From the NCBI RefSeq assembly GCF_000743705.1, contig NZ_JQEZ01000003.1:731123-795122 (forward strand): 64,000 bases of DNA, read 5' to 3'. The notes beneath the pieces are model-generated. The model did not search any database. It saw only the letters and a list, made by a program, of their open reading frames with translations, and was not told where the DNA came from. Positions 43,470 to 51,574 of the stretch are shown here, in pieces. This DNA is from Ruegeria halocynthiae (GTDB lineage: Bacteria; Pseudomonadota; Alphaproteobacteria; Rhodobacterales; Rhodobacteraceae). A program made the translations under genes and the position numbers. Every line of letters starts with the position of its first letter. Within the stretch, counting starts at the first letter, position 1.

Positions 43470-44012
43470 TCAGGACTTGGCCGAGATGATCAGATCGGGG
43501 CCGAAAATCGTATCCGCATGGTTGTGCAGATATATCTTGAGCCAGGGCGTGAACCGCGCCGGGTGACGCTGCACTTCGGCCAGCAGATCGTGGTAATCAA
43601 TCCAGCGGATATCCATGACTTCGTCCGGATTAGGCTCAATCTTCAGCGGACCGCGGGCATGTGCAAGAAACACATCGACCACCTCATGTTCGATCATGTT
43701 GTTGCCGACATCGGCATGGTATTCCAGCCGGTGGCGATATTCTGGGTACAACCCGGTAATCCCCAGTTCTTCGCGCAGGCGACGCACAGCGCAAATCGAC
43801 GGCGCCTCACCCCAGTCGGGGTGCGTGCAACAGGTGTTCGCCCACAAGCCGGGGGTGTGATATTTTCCCATCGCCCGCTGCTGCATCAAAATCTCGGTGC
43901 CGCGGACGACAAAAACCGACACGGCCTTGTGCCGCAGGCCCTTTTCATGCGCCTCAAGCTTGTCCACGGGGGTCAATTCGCCGTCAACCCAGGCCGGAAT
44001 CATGAGTCCCAT
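43470..44012 (-). CDS. idi: Isopentenyl-diphosphate delta-isomerase, type 1
   Basis: A 180-residue Nudix-fold enzyme that interconverts IPP and DMAPP for isoprenoid synthesis. Seen: KAVSVFVV (about 29), the catalytic-Cys region [14 protein letters not shown] (about 56-69), the Nudix-like RRLREELGI (about 77-85) and the conserved [10 protein letters not shown] (about 110-119). The start is the ATG before GLMIPAW, seven bases after GGAG; the 50-residue upstream extension is unsupported. Confidence 0.93.
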   Translation of the reverse strand: MGLMIPAWVDGELTPVDKLEAHEKGLRHKAVSVFVVRGTEILMQQRAMGKYHTPGLWANTCCTHPDWGEAPSICAVRRLREELGITGLYPEYRHRLEYHADVGNNMIEHEVVDVFLAHARGPLKIEPNPDEVMDIRWIDYHDLLAEVQRHPARFTPWLKIYLHNHADTIFGPDLIISAKS

Positions 44013-44162
44013 CTGTCGTCTCCTGCTGCCGATCCACCTGAAAGGCCGGAAATTGAAAATTGGCTTTGGCCGAACCGGCGTGGCTTTGCGACATCCTGCC
44101 CGCAAGACAGGATGTTCCGCATACCCCAAGGTGGCGCTGGTCCATCCGGTAATCAATCGCAC

Positions 44163-44191
44163 GAAAGGCCGCAGGGGGGCTGCGGCCTTTC
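44163..44191 (-). terminator. Terminator-like hairpin downstream of the cytochrome c gene
   Basis: gaaaggccgca and tgcggcctttc make an 11-base perfect stem with a 7-base G-rich loop, 30 bases past the cytochrome stop. On the minus strand it runs into a short T stretch. Confidence 0.65.
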
Positions 44192-44221
44192 ATATTCCGT
44201 CGGGCAGGTCGGCTTCAGGCG

Positions 44222-44635
44222 TTATTCGCCGGAAACGCTGACGATATAGGCATAGACGTCTTCGCCGCCTTTTTTCAGCTTGAAGGTCATCTTGGACTTG
44301 GCCGAGGTGTCATCCAGATAGGACTTCAGGAAACCTTTGGGGTCCTGCGCGTATTCGACAAAGGTCACCTCGTCCCAGACCAGCCCGTTTTCACCGGCCA
44401 AAACGATGCTGTCGCCGTATTTAAAGCCCTCCATAGTGCCCGCAGTACGACCCGCCACACCATAAAGGTTCGGACCGGTCTTGCCGCCCTTGACGATCAC
44501 TTCGCCATCCGGGTCCGCAATCATGTGGCAGGACTTGCATTTGTTAAAGGTTTTCTTGCCGGCGTCGGCGTCACCTTCGGCATAAACAGGAAGGGCCAGC
44601 AGGCCGGCGATTGCGGTAGCGAGGATGCGATTCAT
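44222..44635 (-). CDS. Periplasmic c-type cytochrome (class I, c2/c550-like)
   Basis: A 137-residue protein with a signal peptide (about 1-19, ending VYA) and one heme site CKSCH (about 33-37). The distal methionine ligand is most likely in KSKMTFKL near the C-terminus. GPNLYGVAGRTAG (about 54-66) is the class I block. Such cytochromes carry electrons in the periplasm, e.g. from bc1 to oxidases. The ATG before NRILATAIAG has GGAG in place; an earlier in-frame start would lengthen the leader. Confidence 0.92.
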   Translation of the reverse strand: MNRILATAIAGLLALPVYAEGDADAGKKTFNKCKSCHMIADPDGEVIVKGGKTGPNLYGVAGRTAGTMEGFKYGDSIVLAGENGLVWDEVTFVEYAQDPKGFLKSYLDDTSAKSKMTFKLKKGGEDVYAYIVSVSGE

Positions 44636-44748
44636 AGCTTTTGCTCCGATACGAATTGGCTGCACCGAATGGACCTTCGGTGCGGAAAAGAGTCAACGCG
44701 CAGATTGCCGCGCGAGAGCACTGTGCCACTGCGGCATAGTCGCCGTCC

Positions 44749-45765
44749 TTAACTTAAGTCATGTAGCGCGGCCCAATTGGGCAAAAGATCGCCCGCCGCC
44801 GGTGTCGCCAGATAAACCGCCCGCGCAATGGCCCGCGCCAGACAGATCGAGGCCGCATGTCCGATCAACCCCAGTTCGGCCTCGGCGGCGACAGGCCGCG
44901 CGCCTGTACTGAGGCCAAAGACCAGATCACCGTCGCCCGGCGTATGGGCGGGCACAATGGCGCGGGCGATGCCGTCATGGGCCGCGACCGCCAGACGCTG
45001 ACATTGCGATTTCGACAGCGCCGCATCGGTGGCCACAATGGCGATGGTGGTATTGCCGTTCTCGGGCGCAGCCGGGCGCATCGCTTGCGCCTTGAGACTG
45101 GGTTCGATCCACCCCATACCCGTACCGGAATCAGGCCCTAAACCGCCGAATTCCGCGCCAATTTCAAATGGTGCGGCCCAATAGTGGCGATCACCCGGTG
45201 TGGTGACACTGCCCAGCGGATTGGCCGCAACCAGCGCGCCAACCGTGACGCCATTATCCAGAACCAATGAGGCCGACCCCAGCCCGCCCTTGTGCCGCGC
45301 GGCCAAAGCCCCGGTGCCAGCGCCCGCAGTTCCCAACGCAAACTGCTGTGCGGCCGTTTCAAATGCGTCCCTGCCCAACGCGCGATAGGGGTTTTCAACC
45401 CAATCCTTGTCGCCGCCATTAAGCAGATCAAACAGGATCGCGCCCGGCACAATCGGAACCACCGCACCGCCAACCCGAAACCCGCGCCCCTGCGCACGCA
45501 GCGCATCCGACACGCCGGAACAGGCGTCCAGCCCAAAGGCCGATCCACCGGACAGGACAATGGCATCCACCCGTTCGACGGATTTATCCGGGGCCAACAG
45601 ATCGGTTTCCCGCGTACCCGGCGCCCCGCCCATCACATGGACCGAGGCGACAAAAGGGTCATCCGCCGTCAGAACCGTTGCGCCGGATTTCAGCGCCGCA
45701 TCCTGCGCGTTGCCGACCTTCAGGCCGGGGACATCGGTGATCAGGTTTTTGGGTCCCGGGGTCAT
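44749..45765 (-). CDS. P1-family (DmpA-like) aminopeptidase
   Basis: A 338-residue member of peptidase family S58/P1, N-terminal nucleophile-type enzymes like D-aminopeptidase DmpA that cut themselves to create the active site. Seen: ITDVPGLKVGNAQ (about 9-21), LSGGSAFGLDA (about 71-81), GAGTGALAARHKGGLGSASL (about 152-171, with the GS self-cleavage region at GLGS) and ATDAALSKSQCQRLA near 250. No signal peptide. Substrate not predictable. Ten bases downstream of the SDR gene in the same direction. Confidence 0.87.
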   Translation of the reverse strand: MTPGPKNLITDVPGLKVGNAQDAALKSGATVLTADDPFVASVHVMGGAPGTRETDLLAPDKSVERVDAIVLSGGSAFGLDACSGVSDALRAQGRGFRVGGAVVPIVPGAILFDLLNGGDKDWVENPYRALGRDAFETAAQQFALGTAGAGTGALAARHKGGLGSASLVLDNGVTVGALVAANPLGSVTTPGDRHYWAAPFEIGAEFGGLGPDSGTGMGWIEPSLKAQAMRPAAPENGNTTIAIVATDAALSKSQCQRLAVAAHDGIARAIVPAHTPGDGDLVFGLSTGARPVAAEAELGLIGHAASICLARAIARAVYLATPAAGDLLPNWAALHDLS

Positions 45766-45774
45766 GCGCGCACC

Positions 45775-46521
45775 TCAGATACAGCGGCCACCGTCGACCT
45801 CAAGCGCTGCGCCGGTGATCATGCTGGCCTCGTCCGAGCACAGGAAGCAGGCGGCGTTGGCCATGTCCTCAGGCGTGGAAAAACGGCCCAACGGGATTGT
45901 GGACAGGAATTTGGCGCGAATCTCAGGCGTGTCTTCGCCCATGAAGGATTTCAGCAAGGGCGTTTCCCCCGCCACCGGGCAGATCGCATTCACGCGCACA
46001 CCGGACGGGGCCAATTCCACCGCCATCGTCTTGGTCGCCGTGATCATCCAGCCCTTGGACGCGTTGTACCAGTTCAGGTTCGGACGCGGCGACAGGCCCG
46101 CGGTCGAGGCGACATTCAGGATCGCACCCCCTTCGCGCGCCTTCATCGCAGGCACCAAAGCGCGTGCGGTCAAGTAAACAGATTTCATGTTTACATTGAA
46201 AATCCGGTCGAAATCTTCTTCCGTAACCTTCTCTAACGGGGTCGGCAGGTGGGTGACGCCTGCATTATTCACCAGAATGTCCAGATGTCCAAAGCGATCC
46301 AGCGCCGTGTCTGCCATGGCCTGCACCGAATGCGCGTCCGCCACATCGACCAGCTGCGCAATTGCGTTCGGGCCGTGCTGTTTCGCCTGCACCTCGGCCG
46401 CGTCACCATTGATGTCGGCAATCATGACACGCGCACCTTCGGACAGGAATTTCTGCACGATCCCGGCACCAAAGCCGGACGCACCACCGGTCACAATTGC
46501 GGTTTTTCCCTCTAACCTCAT
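45775..46521 (-). CDS. Short-chain dehydrogenase/reductase
   Basis: A 248-residue classical SDR. Cofactor motif TGGASGFGAGI (11-21), NNAGVTHLP (about 86-94), catalytic Ser in LNVASTAG (about 137), and YNASKGW with Tyr and Lys of the YxxxK pair (about 152-158); C-terminal ITGAALEVDGG. An Asp (ADI) after the second strand favours NAD+ over NADP+. Substrate unknown. Probably cotranscribed with the peptidase downstream. Confidence 0.92.
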   Translation of the reverse strand: MRLEGKTAIVTGGASGFGAGIVQKFLSEGARVMIADINGDAAEVQAKQHGPNAIAQLVDVADAHSVQAMADTALDRFGHLDILVNNAGVTHLPTPLEKVTEEDFDRIFNVNMKSVYLTARALVPAMKAREGGAILNVASTAGLSPRPNLNWYNASKGWMITATKTMAVELAPSGVRVNAICPVAGETPLLKSFMGEDTPEIRAKFLSTIPLGRFSTPEDMANAACFLCSDEASMITGAALEVDGGRCI

Positions 46522-46575
46522 GATCTTGCTCTCCCTAACAGGACCAAAGTAGCAAGGCCCGGCAAAGTTACCACA

Positions 46576-46995
46576 TCAATCTTCCGAAATCTTGCCACGC
46601 AACGCTTTGACATCCGCCCGCGCCTTTTTGGAAGCCAGCCGTCGTTTGACCGACCCATAGGTGGGTTTGGTGGCTATGCGCCGCTTGGGTTTCACCAATG
46701 CGCGGGCAATCAGCTCAGCCAGTCGGTTGCGGGCGATTTCACGGTTGCGGGCCTGGCTGCGGGTCTCGTCACACTGAATGATGATCGCACCCTCTTTGGT
46801 CCAGCGTCGCCCCGCCAGCCGCTTCAGCCGGGCTTTGACCGGATCGGGCAGCGAGGGCGACCGCGCAGCCTCAAACCGCAGCTCAACCGCCGTGGCGACC
46901 TTGTTCACGTTCTGCCCGCCAGGCCCAGAGGCGCGCATAAAGCTTTCGGTCATTTCCCAATCTTGCAGGGTGATATCATCGGTGACATGCAACAT
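46576..46995 (-). CDS. arfB: Peptidyl-tRNA hydrolase ArfB (class I release-factor-like ribosome rescue)
   Basis: A 139-residue rescue factor that releases peptides from stalled ribosomes lacking a stop codon. The GGQ motif is in RASGPGGQNVNKVATAVELRF (condensed: SGPGGQNVNK, about 22-31) and the basic C-terminal tail (KPKRRIATKPTYGSVKRRLASKK) enters the mRNA channel. Starts at the ATG before LHVTDD; the ribosome site is weak. Together with smpB this window encodes two rescue routes. Confidence 0.93.
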   Translation of the reverse strand: MLHVTDDITLQDWEMTESFMRASGPGGQNVNKVATAVELRFEAARSPSLPDPVKARLKRLAGRRWTKEGAIIIQCDETRSQARNREIARNRLAELIARALVKPKRRIATKPTYGSVKRRLASKKARADVKALRGKISED

Positions 46996-47026
46996 GGGGC
47001 GAACCTTACAGGCGGCATACGGAAAC

Positions 47027-47059
47027 AAAAAGGGCCGCCCCGGCGGGACGGCCCTTCGA
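47027..47059 (-). terminator. Strong minus-strand intrinsic terminator
   Basis: On the minus strand, aagggccgtcccgccggggcggccc forms a GC-rich hairpin (arms around 47030-47037 and 47049-47056, extended inside by ccc/ggg) followed by TTTTTG. It ends transcription coming from the yhhQ-like gene and the micro-ORF, and lies upstream of arfB. Confidence 0.8.
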
Positions 47060-47098
47060 AAGTTCAGGAGGTCGGGTCGGTTAGATCAATCGACCAGC

Positions 47099-47114
47099 CG
47101 GAGCGAACGCTCCG
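47099..47114. repeat. Short perfect inverted repeat
   Basis: cggagcg and cgctccg flank AA, giving a GTTC-type tight hairpin in the minus-strand transcript between the micro-ORF stop and the terminator. Confidence 0.55.
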
Positions 47115-47126
47115 CCAAGGGCTGCC

Positions 47127-47183
47127 CTAACGGGCGATCCCCCCGGTTGTTCCGACACCTCTCTCCAATCTCTTTCTCGACAC
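47127..47183 (-). CDS. Candidate micro-ORF with full-length Shine-Dalgarno
   Basis: A GTG-started frame of 18 codons and a TAG stop (about MSRKRLERGVGTTGGIAR), seven bases after GGAGG within a 13-base perfect match to the 16S 3' end complement. The peptide is basic and Gly-rich with no known family. It may be a leader peptide, a small protein, or the ribosome site may serve another purpose. Its length is too short to judge coding potential. Confidence 0.35.
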   Translation of the reverse strand: MSRKRLERGVGTTGGIAR

Positions 47184-47184
47184 T

Positions 47185-47197
47185 GGATCACCTCCTT
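47185..47197 (-). promoter_or_regulatory. Full-length Shine-Dalgarno sequence AAGGAGGTGATCC
   Basis: The minus strand carries AAGGAGGTGATCC, complementary along its whole length to the 3' end of 16S rRNA. At 47066-47072 the same strand carries ACCTCCT, which can pair with AGGAGGT of this site, so the site could be masked within the RNA. Confidence 0.6.
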
Positions 47198-47258
47198 TTC
47201 TATCTGTTGCGGTTGAAAAGAAGCGTGCCACAAGTTGTGCCATTCTCAAAGCGTTTTT

Positions 47259-47903
47259 TTAAGCGGGCTGCGCGGTCAGCCGGGCGACGATCACCTTGAA
47301 CGGGATCAGCGCGATCAGCGCCAGCGACAGTTTCACCAGCCAGTCGGCGAATGCCAGCGTGACCCAGAGCGGCGCCATCGGACCGGTCAGCAGGAAGGGC
47401 ACAGGCTCCCACGCCCAGTTGATCGCGGCATCGGCATTGACTCCGAAGAAGGTGATCGAGGCCGAAAACGCGATGGTGAAAAACAGCGTGGTATCCACGA
47501 TCGACCCGACCACAGTCGACACCAGCGGCGCACGCCACCAGCGGCCGCCACGCAGCGCGTTGAAAATGGTGACATCGGTCAATTGCGCGATCAGGAACCC
47601 GGTGCCCGAGGCCACGGCGACCCGCAACGGCACGGCGGCATAGGTAAAGCCATCGCCCTGCAACATGATCTGCGAGCCGATCAACGAGCAGGTGATACCG
47701 GTGACAAAGCCAACAAACACGACCTTGCGGGCCGGACCTGCGCCATAGACGCGGTTCATGATGTCGGTGACCAGAAAGGCCAGCGGATAGGTAAAGGCAC
47801 CCCAGGTCAGAAGACCATCAAGCAGAAGGAATTGAACCAGAACGTTCGAGGCCACGACAATGGCGGCCATGGCAAGAATGCCGGGGATATAAGCGCGTTG
47901 CAT
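47259..47903 (-). CDS. Queuosine precursor transporter (VUT/YhhQ family)
   Basis: A 214-residue inner-membrane protein with six or so helices. It has the family blocks GAFTYPLAFLVTDIMNRVYG (about 35-54) and ALRVAVASGTGFLIAQLTD-like LRVAVASGTGFL (about 92-103), with SIVDTTLFFTIAF near 133-145. YhhQ imports queuine precursors (preQ0/preQ1). Start taken as ATG before QRAYIPGIL; the ribosome site there is poor. A longer in-frame reading adds 20 polar residues. The leader upstream can fold but shows no preQ1 riboswitch I can recognise. Confidence 0.88.
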   Translation of the reverse strand: MQRAYIPGILAMAAIVVASNVLVQFLLLDGLLTWGAFTYPLAFLVTDIMNRVYGAGPARKVVFVGFVTGITCSLIGSQIMLQGDGFTYAAVPLRVAVASGTGFLIAQLTDVTIFNALRGGRWWRAPLVSTVVGSIVDTTLFFTIAFSASITFFGVNADAAINWAWEPVPFLLTGPMAPLWVTLAFADWLVKLSLALIALIPFKVIVARLTAQPA

Positions 47904-47994
47904 ATTTTGATGCCCGTTTTGACAAGGTAGCGGCGACTTGGCCAAGGGGTCATCCCAAGGCAAGCCGCGCTTCTATCCCCAAGTATTCAGCAAG

Positions 47995-48879
47995 TCAATC
48001 GGGCAGCAGGTATTCAACCAGTTCGGTACGCTGGATGGCCAAAAAGTTGTCATCCGAGATCATGGTGCCCCGCAGGCGACCCTGATCATCGCGCCAGACC
48101 GATAACCCTTCGAGGTTGTCATGTGTGCCGCTGCCGGTTTCAAACAGGATTTCCTCGGCGACTGGCGCATCCCCTTCGATCGACCAGCGCCGCAGCCGCG
48201 ACCGAAAGCCGATCAGCGACACCGCCCGTTCAAGAACATAAAACCGCCCATCAGGGCCAAAATCGGCCGATACGGGCAGGAACCTGCCCCGCTGCGGCAG
48301 CACAAATGGTGTCGACCATGCGTGACCGTCCCAACGGTATACGGGAATATCCCCCTGCGGCGTGCGGCTTTTCTCGGTCAGGGTATAAAGCCGACCCAGA
48401 TCATCAATAGCTAATCCTTCGAATGAGCCATTGCTGTCCAATGCCTTGAATGCCTTTGGGCGCGGCAGAACCCGGGCCTTTGAACCGGGTGCCTGATACT
48501 GCGCCACGCGGTGGACGCCTTCAAAGGAAATAAAGAAACCGCCACCCGGCGCAATCGCAATCCCTTCGGCATCGCCTGCATGACCTGACAAAACATACCC
48601 TTGGCTGGACAGAACCGGCCAGTGATCCAAAATCTGAATATCGGTGATCTGAGGCCCGTCCCGTTCAATCCGGGCGGTGATCAAAGTCGCGCGGTCGCTC
48701 AGTATAATTGCGTCACGACCGTCCTGCGATAACTGGATGGCCGAAAACCCACCGAACCAGTCGGCATTGTGCCGCCAGGAAAAGCTGCCCAGATAAGTCG
48801 CTGTCTTGACCTCGACCGCCCCGACCGATCCGGCCAGCAACGCCGCGCCAATCAGTTGGATTGCAAAACGGCGGCGCAT
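47995..48879 (-). CDS. Exported phytase-like esterase domain protein
   Basis: A 294-residue exported protein (leader about 1-21) of the esterase-like-activity-of-phytase family (COG4246), a beta-propeller-like fold. Seen: FGGFSAIQLSQDGRDAIILSDRATL (condensed: GGFSAI, LSDRA, about 43-65), DAEGIAIAPGGGFFISFEG (about 102-120), FEGLAIDD (about 153-160) and HDNLEGLSVWRD (about 254-265). Activity is not established for most members. It overlaps the mepA end by 28 bases on the same strand. Confidence 0.85.
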   Translation of the reverse strand: MRRRFAIQLIGAALLAGSVGAVEVKTATYLGSFSWRHNADWFGGFSAIQLSQDGRDAIILSDRATLITARIERDGPQITDIQILDHWPVLSSQGYVLSGHAGDAEGIAIAPGGGFFISFEGVHRVAQYQAPGSKARVLPRPKAFKALDSNGSFEGLAIDDLGRLYTLTEKSRTPQGDIPVYRWDGHAWSTPFVLPQRGRFLPVSADFGPDGRFYVLERAVSLIGFRSRLRRWSIEGDAPVAEEILFETGSGTHDNLEGLSVWRDDQGRLRGTMISDDNFLAIQRTELVEYLLPD

Positions 48880-49715
48880 TGCTGGGGCAAATCAGTCAGA
48901 CGGTATTCGCGACGTTTCTTGGGGGGCGGCGCGTTCGGGTCCGGTGGCGGAGGATTGAGGATATTGCGCACCCATTGCTGCGCCTCGGCACAACCATCGC
49001 CTTTGGGGGGCGGGTCCTGATTGACGCAGCCGCGCGATCCCCGGGGGCATTTCAGCCGGACGTGGAAATGATAGTGATGGCCCCACCAGGGCCGGATCTT
49101 GCGCAGATAGGCCCGGTTGCCTGTCTCATCATTGCACATCTGAGCTTTGGCGCCGGGGAACACGAATATCCGCGCCACGCGCTTATCCTTGGCGGCCTCG
49201 CGCAGCACCGCATGGTGCTGTTTGGTCCAGTTGCCGTTCACATAGGCCCCATTGGCCCGGCGCAGGGAAATAGACGAGATATTCTCGCGCGCCTTGCGGG
49301 ACAGGCGCATGTTGTCGCCCGGCAGCATCCAGATATCAATGTCCAGACCCAGCTGGTGACTGCGGTGGCCGGATGTCATCGGCCCGCCGCGCGGCTGGCT
49401 GATATCCCCGACATAGAGACCATTCCACCCCGGTTGCCGCGCCGCGAACTTGCTGAGGTCCTGCACATAATCAATCGCCTGCGGATGCCCCCAGTTGCGA
49501 TTACGCGACAGGCGCATCGCCTGCCATGTCGGCCCGGTTTCGGGCAATTGCACCGACCCCGCCGCACACCCGCGCGAATAACTGCCGAAGGCGGCCGGTT
49601 TTTGCTGTGAACTTTGCTTTTGCGCCCCGAACATCTGTTTGGCAAGGGGTTGCGCCATGGCTGTCCCTGTCAATGTGATCGCGGCCAATATTGCCAAAAA
49701 ACGTAGTAAAATCAT
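48852..49715 (-). CDS. mepA: Penicillin-insensitive murein endopeptidase
   Basis: A 287-residue periplasmic LAS-family zinc endopeptidase that cuts D-Ala-mDAP crosslinks in peptidoglycan. Signal peptide about 1-21. Metal-binding residues lie in SGHRSHQLGLDIDIWM (about 118-133; His and Asp) and WWGHHYHFHVRLKCP (about 205-219; HxH). Extra cysteines near the C-terminus (CPRGSRGC, GCAEAQQW, QQCAAVL) suggest disulfides, and a Pro-rich stretch PPPPDPNAPPPKKRR precedes the last. It overlaps the downstream gene by 28 bases. Confidence 0.94.
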   Translation of the reverse strand: MILLRFLAILAAITLTGTAMAQPLAKQMFGAQKQSSQQKPAAFGSYSRGCAAGSVQLPETGPTWQAMRLSRNRNWGHPQAIDYVQDLSKFAARQPGWNGLYVGDISQPRGGPMTSGHRSHQLGLDIDIWMLPGDNMRLSRKARENISSISLRRANGAYVNGNWTKQHHAVLREAAKDKRVARIFVFPGAKAQMCNDETGNRAYLRKIRPWWGHHYHFHVRLKCPRGSRGCVNQDPPPKGDGCAEAQQWVRNILNPPPPDPNAPPPKKRREYRLTDLPQQCAAVLQSN

Positions 49716-51079
49716 CTGCTCTGATCCCCTTCCGGTCTGACCCAGCGCATCAGGAATAACCCCAGAATAAACAACGCGACGATGGGTGACACCCCCAAGC
49801 GCGCGCTGCCGGTTACCGTTGTTGCAATCCCGATCAACAGCGGCGCAACAAATGACGTGGCACGACCGGACAGGCCGTACAAGCCAAAGCTTTCAACCGG
49901 CGCATCCGGGTCGGTATGGCGCACCATCATTGACCGGCTGGCAGATTGCAGAATTCCACCCATGCCGCCGATCAGAACGCCGCAGCCAAAGAAAACCAGA
50001 TCCGGCAGACCTGATCCATCCGGTAGAGTGATGCCAAAAATCTGGGTCCGATCCATGGACACGATAGTTGTGCAGACAAAGATCAGCACCCAGATGGCCA
50101 CCAAAATCACCGGTTTAGGGCCGTATTTCTTGTCCAGCTTGCCCCCTACCCACGAAAACACGGCCGCAGCAAGGACGCTGACAATTCCGAAAACGCCGAT
50201 CTTGATCAGATCCCATTCCAGCACCAGCTTCGCGTAGACGCCGCCGAATGTGTAAAGCCCGTTCAGCGCGTCGCGATAAAACATGGACGAGCCCAGATAG
50301 CCGGCCAGGCTGACCCGATGGCGCAGGTTCGATACAGATTTCACCAGCAGGCTCAGCGCCTGACCAAAGCTGCCTTTCTTTTCGGTCTGCGGATCGTCGC
50401 GAACCCAAAGGAAATACGGCACCATGAACAACATGAACCACAGCGCAGTGAATGGACCGACAAAACGCGTTCCTTGCTGCTGCGCCGCATCCAGCCCAAA
50501 CAGCGGATCCATCCCGATCAACGTCTTGCCGTTGGGCTGTTCCACAAACAACGCCAGCATGATCGCCAGGGAAATCAGCCCTCCGAAATAGCCAAAAGCA
50601 AAGCCCGATCCCGAAATCTCGCCCACTTCACTGTCATCCCCCAGATCAGGCAGCTGCGAGTTGATGAAGATCAGCGCGTATTCCGCGCCAACAAAGCCCA
50701 GGCCAAAGGCTGACAGCATCAGCCACATGTTCGACCCGTCCGGCATCGTGAACCACAATGCGGCGGACCCCACGACATACATCGCCGAAAAGGCAAAAAT
50801 CCAAGGGATGCGGCGACCAGACACATCCGCCAAGGCGCCCATCAACGGGGCCCCAAAAGCGATGATCAACCCGATGATGGTCATGCAATGCGCCCAGACC
50901 GTTTGCGCCCGCGCATCGGCGGCGTCTGTATCCAAGCCGAAATTCACATAATATTCTGCGGCCACACCCGCGAAATAGGGGCCAAACACAAAGGTCACCA
51001 AAAGCGAATGATAAGGCTGACTGGCCCAGTCGAAAAACCACCAGCCCCAGATGCGCCTGCGCTTGGAAATTTCTGCCAT
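49712..51079 (-). CDS. MFS transporter (UMF1 / Atg22-like family)
   Basis: A 455-residue inner-membrane carrier with about 12 helices. The N-terminus GWWFFDWASQPYHSLLVTFVFGPYF condensed to FDWASQPYHSLL (about 16-27) is the signature of the UMF1 family related to Atg22, along with GALADVSGRRIPW (about 80-92). Some eukaryotic relatives export amino acids; in bacteria the substrate is unknown. ATG chosen over the adjoining GTG. Overlaps mepA by 4 bases. Confidence 0.88.
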   Translation of the reverse strand: MAEISKRRRIWGWWFFDWASQPYHSLLVTFVFGPYFAGVAAEYYVNFGLDTDAADARAQTVWAHCMTIIGLIIAFGAPLMGALADVSGRRIPWIFAFSAMYVVGSAALWFTMPDGSNMWLMLSAFGLGFVGAEYALIFINSQLPDLGDDSEVGEISGSGFAFGYFGGLISLAIMLALFVEQPNGKTLIGMDPLFGLDAAQQQGTRFVGPFTALWFMLFMVPYFLWVRDDPQTEKKGSFGQALSLLVKSVSNLRHRVSLAGYLGSSMFYRDALNGLYTFGGVYAKLVLEWDLIKIGVFGIVSVLAAAVFSWVGGKLDKKYGPKPVILVAIWVLIFVCTTIVSMDRTQIFGITLPDGSGLPDLVFFGCGVLIGGMGGILQSASRSMMVRHTDPDAPVESFGLYGLSGRATSFVAPLLIGIATTVTGSARLGVSPIVALFILGLFLMRWVRPEGDQSR

Positions 51080-51209
51080 CACTGCCTCTGTTTATCGTTG
51101 CATTCATAAGACGGGGCTTTGATCCATTTCGCAAGCGTTGTGTTGGCGCACACTTGCTCTTTGCCGCAGGGGCGCTTAGGTCTCAGCCAATGTGAAATCC
51201 GGAGGCCCC

Positions 51210-51497
51210 ATGCTGTCGCTGATCCAAATCCTTTTGCTGATCCTGGACATTGTCTGGTTCATCATTCTGGCCCATGTCATCATGAGCTGGCTGATCAATT
51301 TTCAGGTGTTGAACCTGCATCAACAGCTTGTCGCGCAAATCTGGTACGGCTTGAACCGGATACTAGAGCCTATCTATGGCCCGATCCGCCGCGTCCTGCC
51401 AAATATGGGCGGGCTGGATCTGACGCCGCTGGTCGTGCTGATCGGGGTTTATGCACTGCGGATCGTCCTTATCAACAATATGGTCAATTTCGTCTGA
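51210..51497 (+). CDS. YggT-family membrane protein
   Basis: A 95-residue protein with two hydrophobic helices (about 4-28 and 70-93) and the central ILEPIYGPIRRVLPNMGGLDLTPLVV block (about 51-76), a YggT hallmark. Members are linked to osmotic tolerance and to cell division in various organisms; the reaction is unknown. ATG is four bases after CGGAGG. Stands alone between the MFS gene and recQ. Confidence 0.9.
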   Translation: MLSLIQILLLILDIVWFIILAHVIMSWLINFQVLNLHQQLVAQIWYGLNRILEPIYGPIRRVLPNMGGLDLTPLVVLIGVYALRIVLINNMVNFV

Positions 51498-51574
51498 CCT
51501 CTTGTTCACCGAATCTTAGTATGTGATTGTCCTGTCTTAAGAGCAGATAAACCTTAAAACAGGGCCTTCCCCGC

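Noticed and set aside
47185..47199. Plus-strand GGATCACCTCCTTT, identical to the 3' end of 16S rRNA
   Set aside because: Upstream sequence shows no other likeness to 16S rRNA (no helix 45 loop). The minus-strand reading, a full Shine-Dalgarno seven bases before a GTG, explains it better.
47200..47258. TGGCAC-type sigma-54 promoter upstream of the micro-ORF
   Set aside because: The spacing between the GG and GC elements is off by one, so the -24/-12 pattern is not met.
47904..47994. Possible preQ1 riboswitch in the leader of the queuosine-precursor transporter gene
   Set aside because: The leader can form a GCGGC/GCCGC hairpin, but I do not see the short stem, conserved loop and A-rich tail of preQ1-I, nor the preQ1-II layout.
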